A model generated the notes under the pieces. That model searched no databases. It worked only from the letters and a program-made list of their open reading frames with translations, and had not been told where the DNA came from. The position numbers were made by a program, and so were the translations under genes. A stretch of DNA of 64,000 nt from Pseudanabaena sp. UWO311 (GTDB taxonomy: Bacteria; Cyanobacteriota; Cyanobacteriia; Pseudanabaenales; Pseudanabaenaceae), in contig NZ_SJEE01000007.1 of assembly GCF_006937785.1 (NCBI RefSeq), forward strand, positions 104,680 to 168,679, given 5' to 3'. Of this stretch, positions 18,361 to 28,087 are shown one piece after another; position 1 is the stretch's first letter; every line of letters begins with the position of its first letter.

Positions 18361-18663
18361 ATGCCCATCATCACGCGATCGCGCCTTATTGAATTTTGGG
18401 CAAAGCATCCAGACTCAAAACCGAGTTTACTCCTCTGGCATAAAATCGCTATTACTGCCAAATGGCAAAACTTTATCGAAGTGCGTGAAGTTTTTGCCTC
18501 AGCCGATCAAGTAAAAAATCTGACAGTCTTTAATATCGGAGGCAATAAATACCGTTTAATCGCATTCATTGATTATAAGTACCAAAAGATTTTTATTCGC
18601 AATATTCTTACTCATGCCGAATATGACAGAAACGACTGGAAAAAAGATGACTGGTACGAATAA
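18361..18663 (+). CDS. higB: HigB-family mRNA interferase toxin
   Basis: 100 residues. The sequence ITRSRLIEFWAKHPDS, WQNFIEVREVF and FNIGGNKYRLIAFIDY, then IFIRNILTHAEYDRNDWK matches the HigB/RelE-like toxin family of the higBA type found in cyanobacteria and proteobacteria. These toxins cleave mRNA on the ribosome. The toxin gene comes first, as usual for higBA, and the antitoxin follows after 32 bp. The pair is bracketed by two related hsdR fragments. Confidence 0.88.
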   Translation: MPIITRSRLIEFWAKHPDSKPSLLLWHKIAITAKWQNFIEVREVFASADQVKNLTVFNIGGNKYRLIAFIDYKYQKIFIRNILTHAEYDRNDWKKDDWYE

Positions 18664-18695
18664 AACAATTAGCTATCAACCAAAAATTAAAATTT

Positions 18696-19097
18696 ATGAT
18701 TACAGCCGAACCAAATAATTACATCCAACTTCTACAAACATTTCCACCACGACCAATCAAATCAGAAAAGGACTTACTTGCAGTTCAAAGAGTGATCGAT
18801 CGCATAGTCGATGCTGACGAAATAACACCAGAAGAACAAGACTACATTAATATTCTAGGGATGCTTATTTATGAATACGAAGAAAAGTATGTATCCATCC
18901 CCGATTTAAGCGGCGTTGAGTTACTCAAGGCACTAATCCATGAGTTTAACCTTCAACAAAAAGACCTAGTTCCAATTTTCAAAACAGAATCCATTGTGTC
19001 AGCAATCCTTAATGGCAAGCGTAAGTTCACAGTAGAACATATCGAAAAACTTGCTAACTTTTTCAATCTCTCCCCTTCAGTATTTTTCAAGGGATAA
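18696..19097 (+). CDS. higA: HigA-type antitoxin with XRE helix-turn-helix
   Basis: 133 residues. The N-terminal half (FPPRPIKSEKDLLAVQRVIDRI, EEQDYINILGMLIYEYE) is the toxin-binding region of this HigA class. The C-terminal half is an XRE HTH (LIHEFNLQQKDLVPIF, SAILNGKRKFTVEHIEKLANFF). It neutralises HigB and should repress the higBA promoter. Confidence 0.88.
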   Translation: MITAEPNNYIQLLQTFPPRPIKSEKDLLAVQRVIDRIVDADEITPEEQDYINILGMLIYEYEEKYVSIPDLSGVELLKALIHEFNLQQKDLVPIFKTESIVSAILNGKRKFTVEHIEKLANFFNLSPSVFFKG

Positions 19098-19109
19098 TCA
19101 TAGATTTCC

Positions 19110-19382
19110 ATGAATAGAACCTCTGAACAAGCCTTTGAAAATGCGATCGCAGATGTTCTATTAGCATCTGGATATCAGCGTCATTTCCCGCAGGAATTTG
19201 ATCGCGAAAATGTCATTTTCCCTAATGAGGTACTCGTCGCCTTTATCCAAATTACCCAACCTAAAGTCTGGGAGAAATTAGAGATTACTCATTCTTACAA
19301 AACAGGCGATCGCGTTATTGCCGCCTTTTGTAAAACGTCTTATCGACCACAGACAAAATCAAAGAGCAAGGTCAATTCATAA
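19110..19382 (+). pseudogene. Type I restriction subunit R fragment (copy 2)
   Basis: 90 codons beginning SEQAFENAIADVLLASGYQRH, followed by VLVAFIQITQPKVWEKLE. This is the N-terminal region of HsdR, the motor and nuclease subunit of type I restriction systems (usually ~1000 residues). It ends in unrelated sequence after ~75 residues. It lies 12 bp after higA and duplicates the 18130 fragment, so the higBA pair separates two copies of the same hsdR segment. Confidence 0.7.
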
Positions 19383-19426
19383 ATTGCCCTTGCTCTTTAA
19401 TTTAAGCCAATCGTTTTAACAAAAAA

Positions 19427-21838
19427 CTAACTTCTCAATGTTGCTTGAAACTTCTCTTCGAGTAAATCGCGGACTTTCTGATGGATAGGATTAATGTCGG
19501 CATCAGTGAGCGTGCGATCGCTAGCTCGATAAACTAGTCTAAAGGCAAGACTGCGAGAACCTTCAGGAACGCCTTTACCGATGTATTGATCGAAGAGAGT
19601 TACAGAATCTAGCAACTCGCCGCCCACATGGGTAATCGATCGCTGAATATCGGCAACGGTGAACTTCAATGGCGCGAAAAAGGCAATATCGCGATCGCTG
19701 CTGGGGTAAGTAGAGAAAGGATGGAAAGTAGGAATTGACTTTTTCATCATCGCATCAAGCAATGTGTAGAAATCTAGCTCGAAGGCATAAATTTCATCAG
19801 GGAGTTCTTTTTCGGCGCGTAGCTGGGGATGTAACTGACCGAATGTACCGAGGCGTTCACCTGAGATCCATAGCGATGCAGTTCGTCCTTGATGCAATCT
19901 TGTATCTTTTTGATCGGGTTGATACTCGACTGAGACGCAGAGATTGTGGAAGACAGAATCCAGCAAGCCTTTTGCTTCGTAGAAATTCATGGGCTTGGAT
20001 TCATGCTGCCAAGTGCCGACGGTCGGGTCGCCGCCGAAAATACCTGCAATGCGATCGGTTTCATCAGTACCAGCTTCATCGAGCCAGAACACGCGACCAA
20101 TTTCAAAACCATTCAGGATTCCATTGCCCTGATTAATATTGAAAGCACATGACTCAATCAGATTAGTAAGTAAATCACCACGCAAAGCGCCATATTCGAT
20201 TGCTACAGGATTGTTGATTTTCACCTGATGCGATTCAGCAGGACTGCATAGGGACATATGCATTACTTCGTTCAAGCCGACAGCACGAAAGGCGGCTCGA
20301 ATCATCCGACCACCTTCTTGATCGGCGGAAAGGAACCCAAACTCAGTTCGCGCAGGTAGTGTTTCCACAAATTTATCGTAGCCGTAGATCCGCGCAATTT
20401 CTTCCACTAAGTCGATTTCGCGCTCAATGTCGGCATAACGATAGGGAGGGACAGTTACTTTCCATGTAGCATAGCTGCCTTCTTCGATCGGTTGCTTTAC
20501 CAGCTCAAAGGACAGTACTTTGAGAGTTTGTTCGACTTCAGATTCAGAAAGTAAAGCTAATGCGTCATCATCGTCGCGATCGACTTCACCAAGGACTTGC
20601 CACACCTTAGTTAATCGCAAATCAATCACGCGAACTTCCTTGGATCGTGCATCCACGATGCTCTGTTCTACGACTTCACCACCAGCCATCTCCATAATCA
20701 TCTGCACCGCTTTTGCCGAGGCAGATTCGATCGCAGCTTGATTAACGCCGCGTTCATAGCGTGCCGATGCTTCGGTGCGAAGCCCTTGAGCACGAGCCGA
20801 TCGCCTTGTGGTGACTTGCGTGAATAGAGCTGCTTCTAAAACAATATTTATAGTTTTTTCAGAAACTTCAGTTTCTGCACCACCCATCACACCTGCGATT
20901 GCGATCGGTTTATCTCCTGACGTGATCAACAAATTTTGTGTGGTGAGACTGCGATCGGCTTCGTCCAGGGTTTTAATTTTTTCACCAGCTTTTGCAAAGC
21001 GCACGCCAATTTTGAAGCCATGTGCCAAAGTATCTGTATCAAAGGCATGGAGCGGCTGTCCCCATTCCAACAAAATGTAATTGGTAATATCGACAATATT
21101 GCTGATAGAGCGCATTCCTGCGGCTTCAACACGACGCTTCAACCAATCAGGCGAAGGTGCAACTTTTACGCCCTTAATCAATGTCCCAACGTAGGCAGGA
21201 CAGGATTTAGGCTCTTCTACCGTTACCCAATTAGCCGCTTTTGGCTGAGAATCTGAAGTTGCTAAGGGCAAACGCACTTCTTTACCAAGCAAAGCCGCTA
21301 CTTCACGGGCGATCCCCACCATACTCAGGGCATCGGCACGGTTAGCTGTTGAAGTCACATCAAGGATCGCATCATCGAGTCCCAGCAATGGACGCACATC
21401 TGACCCAACGGTCACGCCTTCAGGAAATTCATGGATACCGCTTGATTCTTTAGCTAGCCCAATTTCTGCAAGTGAACAAATCATTCCCTCAGAACGCTCG
21501 CCACGTAACTTAGTGGGACGCAATTTCAGATCAACCGTTGGCAAATAAGTACCAATCGTGGCTACAGGTACAAACAAACCCTGTCTAGCATTTGCCGCCC
21601 CACAGACGATTTGTAAAGGCTCAGGTGCGCCGATGTCTACTTTACATACCTGTAATTTATCGGCATTGGGGTGTCGCTCAGCCGTAAGGATATGACCAAC
21701 CACAACTCCTTCAGCCCATGTCCTGCGATCTTCTATTGACTCGACCTCAAAGCCTGCCATCGTTAGTTTTTCATCTAGCTCTTGCGGCGAGAGATCGCAG
21801 TTTACAAGTTCACGGAGCCAATTAAGGGAGATACGCAT
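19427..21838 (-). CDS. pheT: Phenylalanine--tRNA ligase beta subunit
   Basis: 803 residues, full length for bacterial PheT. The N-terminal tRNA-binding OB domain ([22 protein letters not shown]), B3/B4 editing domain ([13 protein letters not shown]), B5 ([27 protein letters not shown]) and C-terminal ferredoxin-fold anticodon-binding domain ([14 protein letters not shown]) are all present. With PheS it charges tRNA-Phe. pheS is not adjacent, as is common in cyanobacteria. Confidence 0.97.
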   Translation of the reverse strand: MRISLNWLRELVNCDLSPQELDEKLTMAGFEVESIEDRRTWAEGVVVGHILTAERHPNADKLQVCKVDIGAPEPLQIVCGAANARQGLFVPVATIGTYLPTVDLKLRPTKLRGERSEGMICSLAEIGLAKESSGIHEFPEGVTVGSDVRPLLGLDDAILDVTSTANRADALSMVGIAREVAALLGKEVRLPLATSDSQPKAANWVTVEEPKSCPAYVGTLIKGVKVAPSPDWLKRRVEAAGMRSISNIVDITNYILLEWGQPLHAFDTDTLAHGFKIGVRFAKAGEKIKTLDEADRSLTTQNLLITSGDKPIAIAGVMGGAETEVSEKTINIVLEAALFTQVTTRRSARAQGLRTEASARYERGVNQAAIESASAKAVQMIMEMAGGEVVEQSIVDARSKEVRVIDLRLTKVWQVLGEVDRDDDDALALLSESEVEQTLKVLSFELVKQPIEEGSYATWKVTVPPYRYADIEREIDLVEEIARIYGYDKFVETLPARTEFGFLSADQEGGRMIRAAFRAVGLNEVMHMSLCSPAESHQVKINNPVAIEYGALRGDLLTNLIESCAFNINQGNGILNGFEIGRVFWLDEAGTDETDRIAGIFGGDPTVGTWQHESKPMNFYEAKGLLDSVFHNLCVSVEYQPDQKDTRLHQGRTASLWISGERLGTFGQLHPQLRAEKELPDEIYAFELDFYTLLDAMMKKSIPTFHPFSTYPSSDRDIAFFAPLKFTVADIQRSITHVGGELLDSVTLFDQYIGKGVPEGSRSLAFRLVYRASDRTLTDADINPIHQKVRDLLEEKFQATLRS

Positions 21839-21927
21839 TGGGAAATTCTGGCGAAAAGAGTATTAAGAAATATTCAGGTTATAGTAGTTTAGCAAAATCC
21901 GCACTCCAAACTTGACAACTACATTTC

Positions 21928-22608
21928 ATGTCTGAAGTCAATCCTGATTCGCTCTGTCAAATAATCGCAAAACGCCTAAATCAAATTCGTGCCAAAATTC
22001 CGCCGCAGGTAAAACTCGTTGTTGTCAGCAAATATACGACTACTGAGGCAATACGCGCAGCCTATGCCGCAGATGTACGCGACTTTGCAGAATCACGGGT
22101 ACAGGATGCAAAAATTAAGCAAGAAGAATTAGCGGATTTAACCGATATCACTTGGCACATGATTGGTTCCTTGCAAAGTAACAAGGCAAGAGCTGCGATC
22201 TCGCAATTTGACTGGATACATTCTATTGATCGGCTTAGTCTTGCGGAGCAATGCGATCGCCTCATTCCCGAACTGAATAAATCACCTAAGCTTTTACTAC
22301 AAGTCAAGCTAGCTCATGATCCCAGTAAGTCTGGCTGGTCAGAATCAGAACTCTTAGCTGATTTACCCAAGCTAGAAAAACTCCGAAATCTTAATATCGT
22401 GGGACTGATGACGATATTGCCACTTGGCTTAGACGATTCTCAAGCCTATGAAGTATTTCATCGCGTGGCTAACTTGGCCGAAAGACTGCGATCGCTCGGT
22501 TGGCATAATATTCAAGAACTCTCAATGGGGATGTCGGCGGACTATGCGATCGCGGTCAAAGCAGGTGCTTCGATCATTCGCGTCGGTAGCCAGATTTTTG
22601 CTCAATAA
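21928..22608 (+). CDS. PLP homeostasis protein (YggS/PLPBP family)
   Basis: 226 residues. The PLP lysine lies in KLVVVSKYTTTEAIRAAY. DFAESRVQDAKIKQ, TWHMIGSLQSNKAR and the C-terminal LSMGMSADYAIAVKAGASIIRVGSQIF are strongly conserved family motifs. The protein binds pyridoxal phosphate and controls its availability; no catalytic activity is established. In cyanobacteria this gene (pipY) often accompanies pipX and sepF. Here sepF follows 815 bp later, while the pipX homologue lies at 33.3 kb. Confidence 0.93.
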   Translation: MSEVNPDSLCQIIAKRLNQIRAKIPPQVKLVVVSKYTTTEAIRAAYAADVRDFAESRVQDAKIKQEELADLTDITWHMIGSLQSNKARAAISQFDWIHSIDRLSLAEQCDRLIPELNKSPKLLLQVKLAHDPSKSGWSESELLADLPKLEKLRNLNIVGLMTILPLGLDDSQAYEVFHRVANLAERLRSLGWHNIQELSMGMSADYAIAVKAGASIIRVGSQIFAQ

Positions 22609-23423
22609 TTTTAGGTACAAGCAATTTGTTAGGGCTGGCAAACTCAGCCTTAACGAATATTAGATTTTCTTGCCAGATATGCATAAACCTGTTATAAGTT
22701 TAGCGTTCTAAGCCAAACAGTTTTTCTCATTTACATTGAGGGTTTCACTAATCCTGACAATCACAGCTTGAATTTACCGATGGCAGTACAATAAATTCCT
22801 GTAATTTTTGTATCCTAGAACACTCTAATTGAGAATAAAAATACTGATATTCCAAAATCAGTATTGACTCAAGATATGTCTAACCATTTTGAAGTTATGG
22901 TTTTTGTCTTTTGTGATTACTAATACGAAAAACTATTAGAAAGATAATGTCAAACTAAGTTTTTATCGTGATATCACATTGTGCAATTATCATCATTTAG
23001 ACTCACATAGACGCTCTTAGCAAAAAACAAATTGATTTAGCTAAGTCCTTAGTAGCAAACAAGTTTACCTAGTTATTAAAAATTTGTTAAATATCAAAAA
23101 GGACTCTTCATAGGTAACTAGTTTACTTAAGTAGTTAAGCCCTATGTGCTACAAGGCTTTGTCAAATAAAAGTCGTGTTTTGTCGTATTAAAAAAATTTA
23201 GTAACCATATCTAGCTTTTTTGCCTGTTATCGGTTACAGTCTGCGAGTAAATATTTTGTCAATACTGTTTTGGACAGAAAAGGCAACTTAGCACAACTAG
23301 ACAAAGCAACTCTTTACATTGTTTAAGACTGCTTTATTAGATTGCACTCCTCATCTAGTCTAGAAGTATGATGTTTCGGTTTCCAAGCCAAAACTGAGGA
23401 GCAAACACTAGGAGTTAATTACG
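22609..23423. other. Long AT-rich intergenic region upstream of sepF
   Basis: 815 bp without a convincing gene on either strand. It is AT-rich and has many short direct repeats of TTAGT/AGTTTAC type. A plausible -10 (TATGAT) lies near 23368, about 55 bp before sepF. A long untranslated leader or small RNA is possible, but I see no conserved structure. Confidence 0.4.
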
Positions 23424-24008
23424 ATGGGAATTTTTACTAAGCTCAAGGATTTTGTTGGTCTGTCTGAAGCTCAAGAGTACGAATATGAGTACGATGAAGC
23501 TTCTGGCCGTGAATACCAAGACATTTATCAAGAAGATAATGGCGCGATCGCACCAGAACCTGAAGAGCCTCAAGCTCGCCGCACCCGTGAACGTCCCACC
23601 GCTTTAAGAGCAACTTCTGAAAACATGAGCAATGTAATTGGTATGCCTGGCGCTGCAAATGGTTTGTCCCAAGTAATGGTGATGGAGCCTCGCAGCTTTG
23701 AAGAAATGCCTCAAGCAATCCAAGCATTGCGTGAACGCAAATCAGTTGTGCTGAACTTGACGATGATGGATCCCGATCAAGCTCAACGTGCAGTTGACTT
23801 TGTTGCTGGTGGTACTTATGCCCTTGATGGTCATCAAGAACGCATTGGCGATAGCATCTTCCTGTTTGCACCTTCCTGCGTTCAAGTTTCATCACAATCT
23901 TCAGTATTGAACGAAGCACCAATGCCTCAGCCTCGCGTAGTACGTCCTACCGCAGCTCCTGCTCCAGCATGGGCATCTGAAGCTCCAGTTAGCCGTTTCG
24001 CTCAATAA
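23424..24008 (+). CDS. sepF: Cell division protein SepF (Cdv2)
   Basis: 194 residues. The N-terminal amphipathic membrane-binding segment [13 protein letters not shown] is followed by an acidic linker. The SepF core ([64 protein letters not shown]) spans ~85-160, followed by a Pro/Ala-rich tail. SepF anchors and bundles FtsZ at the septum. proC follows after 22 bp, the common cyanobacterial order. Confidence 0.96.
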   Translation: MGIFTKLKDFVGLSEAQEYEYEYDEASGREYQDIYQEDNGAIAPEPEEPQARRTRERPTALRATSENMSNVIGMPGAANGLSQVMVMEPRSFEEMPQAIQALRERKSVVLNLTMMDPDQAQRAVDFVAGGTYALDGHQERIGDSIFLFAPSCVQVSSQSSVLNEAPMPQPRVVRPTAAPAPAWASEAPVSRFAQ

Positions 24009-24030
24009 TATTTAGGTTATTGGTGAATCT

Positions 24031-24825
24031 TTGAAAGCTCAACTCAGTATTATCGGTGGCGGTGTAATGGGTGAGGCAATTTTGTCTCGCCTTGTCGCTA
24101 GTAATATTTACCTGCCATCCGATGTCTGCGTCAGTGACCCGATGCCAGAGCGTCGTGCGCTCTTAGAAAAAAAGTATGGCGTGCAAGTTACGCCAAATAA
24201 TTTAGTGGCTGCCGATGCAGAGATTATGCTGCTAGCGGTTAAGCCACAGTCGCTAAATGCGGCGGCAATAGGACTCGCAAATGCTCCTGCACCTTGTATT
24301 GTGTCAATTTTAGCTGGTGTAACTTTGGCTCAGTTAGAGGGGATGTTTCCTTCTAAGTCAATTATCCGAGCCATGCCAAATACACCAGCTCAGGTAGGTG
24401 CAGGTGTAACTGCGATCGCAGCTAATGCATTAGTAACTACAGCGCAGCTAGATGCTGTGCGAAAAATTTTTGGAGCGGTCGGTACGGTTGTCGAAGTTGC
24501 CGAGTCGCTGATGAATGCTGTGACGGGTTTGTCTGGTTCTGGGCCCGCTTACGTTGCGCTCATGGTTGAAGCAATGGCTGATGGTGGTGTGGCGGCGGGA
24601 TTGCCGAGAGCGATCGCGATGCAGCTTGCCACCCAAACAGTTTTAGGGACAGCACAATTATTAAGTGAAACTAAGCTACATCCTGCTCAGTTAAAGGATC
24701 AAGTCACTAGTCCCGCTGGTACAACCATTGCTGCGATCACCCAGTTAGAAAAAGCAGGCTTGCGTTCCGCCATGATTGAAGCCGTGCTTGCCGCAACCCG
24801 TCGCGCTGACGAATTGGGTAATTAG
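24031..24825 (+). CDS. proC: Pyrroline-5-carboxylate reductase
   Basis: 264 residues from a TTG start 22 bp after sepF. The N-terminal Rossmann motif LSIIGGGVMGEAIL binds NAD(P)H. The C-terminal signature VTSPAGTTIAAITQLEKAGLRSAMIEAV is the conserved ProC pattern. It catalyses the last step of proline synthesis. Probably co-transcribed with sepF; a large hairpin follows the stop codon. Confidence 0.96.
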   Translation: MKAQLSIIGGGVMGEAILSRLVASNIYLPSDVCVSDPMPERRALLEKKYGVQVTPNNLVAADAEIMLLAVKPQSLNAAAIGLANAPAPCIVSILAGVTLAQLEGMFPSKSIIRAMPNTPAQVGAGVTAIAANALVTTAQLDAVRKIFGAVGTVVEVAESLMNAVTGLSGSGPAYVALMVEAMADGGVAAGLPRAIAMQLATQTVLGTAQLLSETKLHPAQLKDQVTSPAGTTIAAITQLEKAGLRSAMIEAVLAATRRADELGN

Positions 24826-24840
24826 GAACGAAAATTTAAT

Positions 24841-24893
24841 AAAGCCCAAAACTGGTTCGGCGGGCGAAGCCCGCCGAACCAGTTTTGGGCTTT
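24841..24893. terminator. 25-bp perfect hairpin after proC
   Basis: Arms 24841-24865 and 24869-24893 are perfect complements with a 3-nt loop (AAAGCCCAAAACTGGTTCGG and following bases). It ends the sepF-proC unit. Its symmetry and length also fit a dispersed palindromic repeat. Confidence 0.7.
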
Positions 24894-24933
24894 ATAGATT
24901 GCTTATAAACTACTTTGTAGTTACAATGTAGGC

Positions 24934-25227
24934 ATGAGCGAGTTAGCATTCGACTGGGATGATCAAAAAGCTATTGTCAACGAACGAAAGCATGGAATTT
25001 CGTTTGAAGAAGCGCAAACCGTGTTTTATGATGAAAATGCACGCTTACGCTACGACTCAGACCACTCTTTAGACGAAGAACGATACATTCTCTTAGGTAT
25101 TAGCGGTTCGCTTCGCCTTATAGTTGTGTGTCATGTTTATAAAGAAGAAAATGGCATCATTAGGATTATTTCAGCCCGTAAGGCAACTAAGCAAGAGGTT
25201 CAACAATATCGTAGGTTTTCCTTATGA
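24934..25227 (+). CDS. brnT: BrnT-family ribonuclease toxin
   Basis: 97 residues. LAFDWDDQKAIVNERKHGISFEEAQTVFYD and the C-terminal IRIISARKATKQEVQQY are the BrnT/DUF497 signature. BrnT is a RelE-fold RNase. Its stop overlaps the next gene's start by 4 bp, the usual brnTA coupling. Confidence 0.92.
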   Translation: MSELAFDWDDQKAIVNERKHGISFEEAQTVFYDENARLRYDSDHSLDEERYILLGISGSLRLIVVCHVYKEENGIIRIISARKATKQEVQQYRRFSL

Positions 25228-25442
25228 AAGATGAATACGATTTTTCTGACTCAGTTCAAAATCCATACTTTAAGAAATTAAAGAAGCAAATGACGATTCG
25301 CCTTGAAGAGGAGGTGGTAGATTATTTCAAGAATCTATCTGAAGAAGTGGGAATTCCTTATCAGAGCCTCATAAATCTTTACCTAAAAGACTGTATGCGA
25401 TCACAAAAAAGATTGTCATTAGAATGGGTGCAAAGTGTCTAA
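25224..25442 (+). CDS. brnA: BrnA-type antitoxin
   Basis: 72 residues. QMTIRLEEEVVDYFKNLSEEVGIPYQSLINLYLKDCM is a ribbon-helix-helix domain like those of BrnA/CopG antitoxins. The N-terminal ~25 residues should contact BrnT. It should neutralise BrnT and repress the pair. Confidence 0.85.
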   Translation: MKDEYDFSDSVQNPYFKKLKKQMTIRLEEEVVDYFKNLSEEVGIPYQSLINLYLKDCMRSQKRLSLEWVQSV

Positions 25443-25495
25443 CACTGTGTTAGAGCAGATGTTTCAAATCAAAAAAGTATCGGGAGTTAGAGGTT

Positions 25496-26527
25496 TTGGA
25501 TTATCGTCAAGCGGGTGTAGACATCGAAGCAGGTCGTACCTTCGTTGAAAAAATTCGCGATTCTGTTGCAAGAACCCATCGTCTGGGCGTACTAGGCGAT
25601 CTTGGTGGTTTTGGTGGCTGTTTTGAATTGCCCACAGGTTATCGGCAACCCGTTCTCGTTTCAGGGACAGACGGTGTTGGCACAAAACTGAAGATTGCTC
25701 AGGCAGCCAATAAACATGACACGATCGGCATCGATCTCGTGGCGATGTGCGTGAATGATGTGCTGACCTCTGGCGCAGAACCTTTATTTTTCTTAGATTA
25801 TTTAGCCACTGGCAAACTCGAACCCGATCAACTCGCTGAAGTGGTTAAGGGCATTGCTGATGGTTGTCAGATGGCAGGTTGTGCTTTGCTTGGTGGCGAA
25901 ACGGCGGAGATGCCAGGTTTCTATGGTGTGGGCGAATATGACGCGGCGGGCTTTTGTGTTGCGATCGCAGAAAAGTCGGAAATGCTTAATGGCACGCAGG
26001 TAAATATTGGCGATGTGGTAATTGGTTTGGCGAGTTCAGGTGTGCATAGCAATGGCTTCAGTCTTGTCCGCAAGATTATCGAAAGCAAAGGCTATAGCTG
26101 GAGCGATAAGTTAGAAATTTCAATTGATACGCAGGATTTAACTTTAGCTGAAATATTTCTCACGCCTACTCAGATTTATGTCAAGCCAGTTTTGGCGGCG
26201 CTCAAATCCAATTTCGGTATTCACGGACTAGCACACATTACAGGCGGCGGTTTACCCGAAAACTTGCCGCGTTGCCTCGGTGAAGGTCAAGCAGTACAAA
26301 TTGTCCGCAATAGTTGGCAAATTCCTGCTCTGTTTCAGTGGCTCCAGTCTGAGGGAGAAGTTCCCGAACTAGATATGTTTAATACTTTTAATATGGGTAT
26401 TGGCATGGCGGTAGTCGTTGATCCAACTAAAGCAGATGATGCGATCGCCTATTTTCAATCTCAAGGTTTTGTAACGAACCGCATCGGTGAAGTGATCGCA
26501 GCAGAGCGATCGCTGATTTTTGCTTAG
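25496..26527 (+). CDS. purM: Phosphoribosylformylglycinamidine cyclo-ligase (AIR synthase)
   Basis: 343 residues. The TTG start at 25496 gives [21 protein letters not shown], the conserved family N-terminus, and a purine-rich stretch precedes it. The segments [49 protein letters not shown] and [18 protein letters not shown] [16 protein letters not shown] are diagnostic. It catalyses ATP-dependent ring closure in purine synthesis. Confidence 0.96.
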   Translation: MDYRQAGVDIEAGRTFVEKIRDSVARTHRLGVLGDLGGFGGCFELPTGYRQPVLVSGTDGVGTKLKIAQAANKHDTIGIDLVAMCVNDVLTSGAEPLFFLDYLATGKLEPDQLAEVVKGIADGCQMAGCALLGGETAEMPGFYGVGEYDAAGFCVAIAEKSEMLNGTQVNIGDVVIGLASSGVHSNGFSLVRKIIESKGYSWSDKLEISIDTQDLTLAEIFLTPTQIYVKPVLAALKSNFGIHGLAHITGGGLPENLPRCLGEGQAVQIVRNSWQIPALFQWLQSEGEVPELDMFNTFNMGIGMAVVVDPTKADDAIAYFQSQGFVTNRIGEVIAAERSLIFA

Positions 26528-26529
26528 CA

Positions 26530-26652
26530 ATAGCCTGCACTCAAGTGCGGGCTAAAAGCTCAAACCCGTTGAAACGGGTTACGGAGAAGTATTATTTAGT
26601 CCACTTCAGTGGACTTGAGCTTTTAGCCAAGAACTTGAGTTCTTGGTTTAGT
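26530..26652. repeat. Multi-hairpin dispersed repeat, copy 1
   Basis: Four short palindromes in a row: CACTCAAGTG, AACCCGTTGAAACGGGTT, GTCCACTTCAGTGGAC and CAAGAACTTGAGTTCTTG. The outer pair is joined by GGCTAAAAGCTCAA and its complement TTGAGCTTTTAGCC. The same element occurs in inverted orientation at 35669-35792. It follows purM and could also terminate transcription. Confidence 0.85.
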
Positions 26653-26745
26653 TCTATTGCTGAAAGTTGCGATCGCATGGCTAACTTGCCCAGTAATTAA
26701 ACTGGTGGTCTATAATGCTGTCAAAACATCCTGCAATCTAACCTC

Positions 26746-28077
26746 ATGTCTCAAGATCTGCTGACTCAGATTTATAATTCTTTTGATCCGTTTGAGCCAT
26801 TGCCTGCGGGCGATCCTGCCTATGTAGATTGTGCAGAGGTGCGAGGTGACACCAATATTTTGGTGGACTTGGGGAATAAGATTTTGCGGTCAGATCGTAT
26901 GGTCTGTCAGTTATATACGGGGCATCGTGGGGGTGGTAAATCTACAGAGTTATTGCGGCTAAAGGATCATTTAGAAAAGAAAGGATGTTTGGTTGTCTAT
27001 TTTGCGGCGGATGAGGATGACATCGATCCTGAAGATGCTGAATATACGGATATTTTGCTGTCTTGTACAAGGCATTTACTAGAAGGGCTGAAAGATGCTG
27101 ACCCTACACCAATTCTTGGATGGTTACGCGATCGCTGGAATGATCTTAAGGATTTGGCACTCACAGAAATTAGCTTTGAGAAGTTGAGTGTTGAGGCACA
27201 GATTACACAATTTGCCAAGCTGACAGCAAGCATTCGGGCGATTCCTTCGGAGCGACAAAAGATTCGTGAAAAGGTAAATCCTCATACGATTACCTTGCTC
27301 AATGCCCTGAATGAATTTATTGATGATGCGAAGCGGAAACTGCCTAAAGGCAAAACTCATTTAGTGGCGATCGCAGATAATCTTGACCGAATTGTCCCAA
27401 TTCCCAAAGATCATGGGCGTACTATTCACGATGAGATTTTTTTGGATCGGGCGCAACAGTTGCAGGGTTTAAATTGCCATGTTATTTATACAATTCCGAT
27501 TTCGATGGTTTATTCGAGTCGAGCGTCTGATCTGCGCGATATTTATGGCGATCCGCAGATTTTGCCGATGGTGATGGTACAGACTCCTAAAGGAGAAACC
27601 GATGAGGCGGGAATTGCTAAAATTATTGAAATCATTACGAAGCGGATTAATAAAGCTGATCTTAACTTAGTTCCTGATATATTTGGCAGTATGCAAGGGT
27701 TACAGAGACTCTGTTTGATGAGTGGTGGTCATGTACGGAATTTGATGCTATTGATGCGATCAGCGATCGATTATATTGATGCTTTGCCAATTACAGACAA
27801 GGCGATCCAGCGTAGTATTACGCAAGCAAAGGATACCTATCGCCGTACGGTGGAGCAAGAGGAATGGGAACTACTGGCAAAGGTGGCTCGTGACAAACAA
27901 ATCGATAATGCTGAAGACTATCGTAAATTGTTATTCAATCGCTGTGTGTTGCAGTATGTCTATTTTGATGATGAGGGCGAACTTCAGCCTTGGTATGATG
28001 TGCATCCCTTGATTAAAAGTATTCAGCAGTTTAAAGATGCGTCAGCAGAGTTAGCTAAAGCTAAGAAGGAGCAGTAG
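26746..28077 (+). CDS. AAA-type P-loop ATPase, function unknown
   Basis: 443 residues. Walker A GHRGGGKSTELL is at about 61-72 and a Walker B-like HLVAIADNLDRI at about 205-216. A C-terminal helical region contains a predicted winged-helix-like stretch (EEWELLAKVARDKQIDNAEDYRKLL, NRCVLQYVYFDDEGELQPWYDVHPLI). I do not know a characterised homologue. The next gene, only 10 bp away, encodes a TPR protein, so the two probably work together. Split ATPase/TPR pairs resemble single-chain STAND sensors, but a defence role here is inference. Confidence 0.75.
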   Translation: MSQDLLTQIYNSFDPFEPLPAGDPAYVDCAEVRGDTNILVDLGNKILRSDRMVCQLYTGHRGGGKSTELLRLKDHLEKKGCLVVYFAADEDDIDPEDAEYTDILLSCTRHLLEGLKDADPTPILGWLRDRWNDLKDLALTEISFEKLSVEAQITQFAKLTASIRAIPSERQKIREKVNPHTITLLNALNEFIDDAKRKLPKGKTHLVAIADNLDRIVPIPKDHGRTIHDEIFLDRAQQLQGLNCHVIYTIPISMVYSSRASDLRDIYGDPQILPMVMVQTPKGETDEAGIAKIIEIITKRINKADLNLVPDIFGSMQGLQRLCLMSGGHVRNLMLLMRSAIDYIDALPITDKAIQRSITQAKDTYRRTVEQEEWELLAKVARDKQIDNAEDYRKLLFNRCVLQYVYFDDEGELQPWYDVHPLIKSIQQFKDASAELAKAKKEQ

Positions 28078-28087
28078 TAACAAAACG

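Noticed and set aside
22609..23423. Riboswitch or small RNA upstream of sepF
   Set aside because: The region is long and AT-rich, but I find no conserved fold or terminator that would support an RNA gene.
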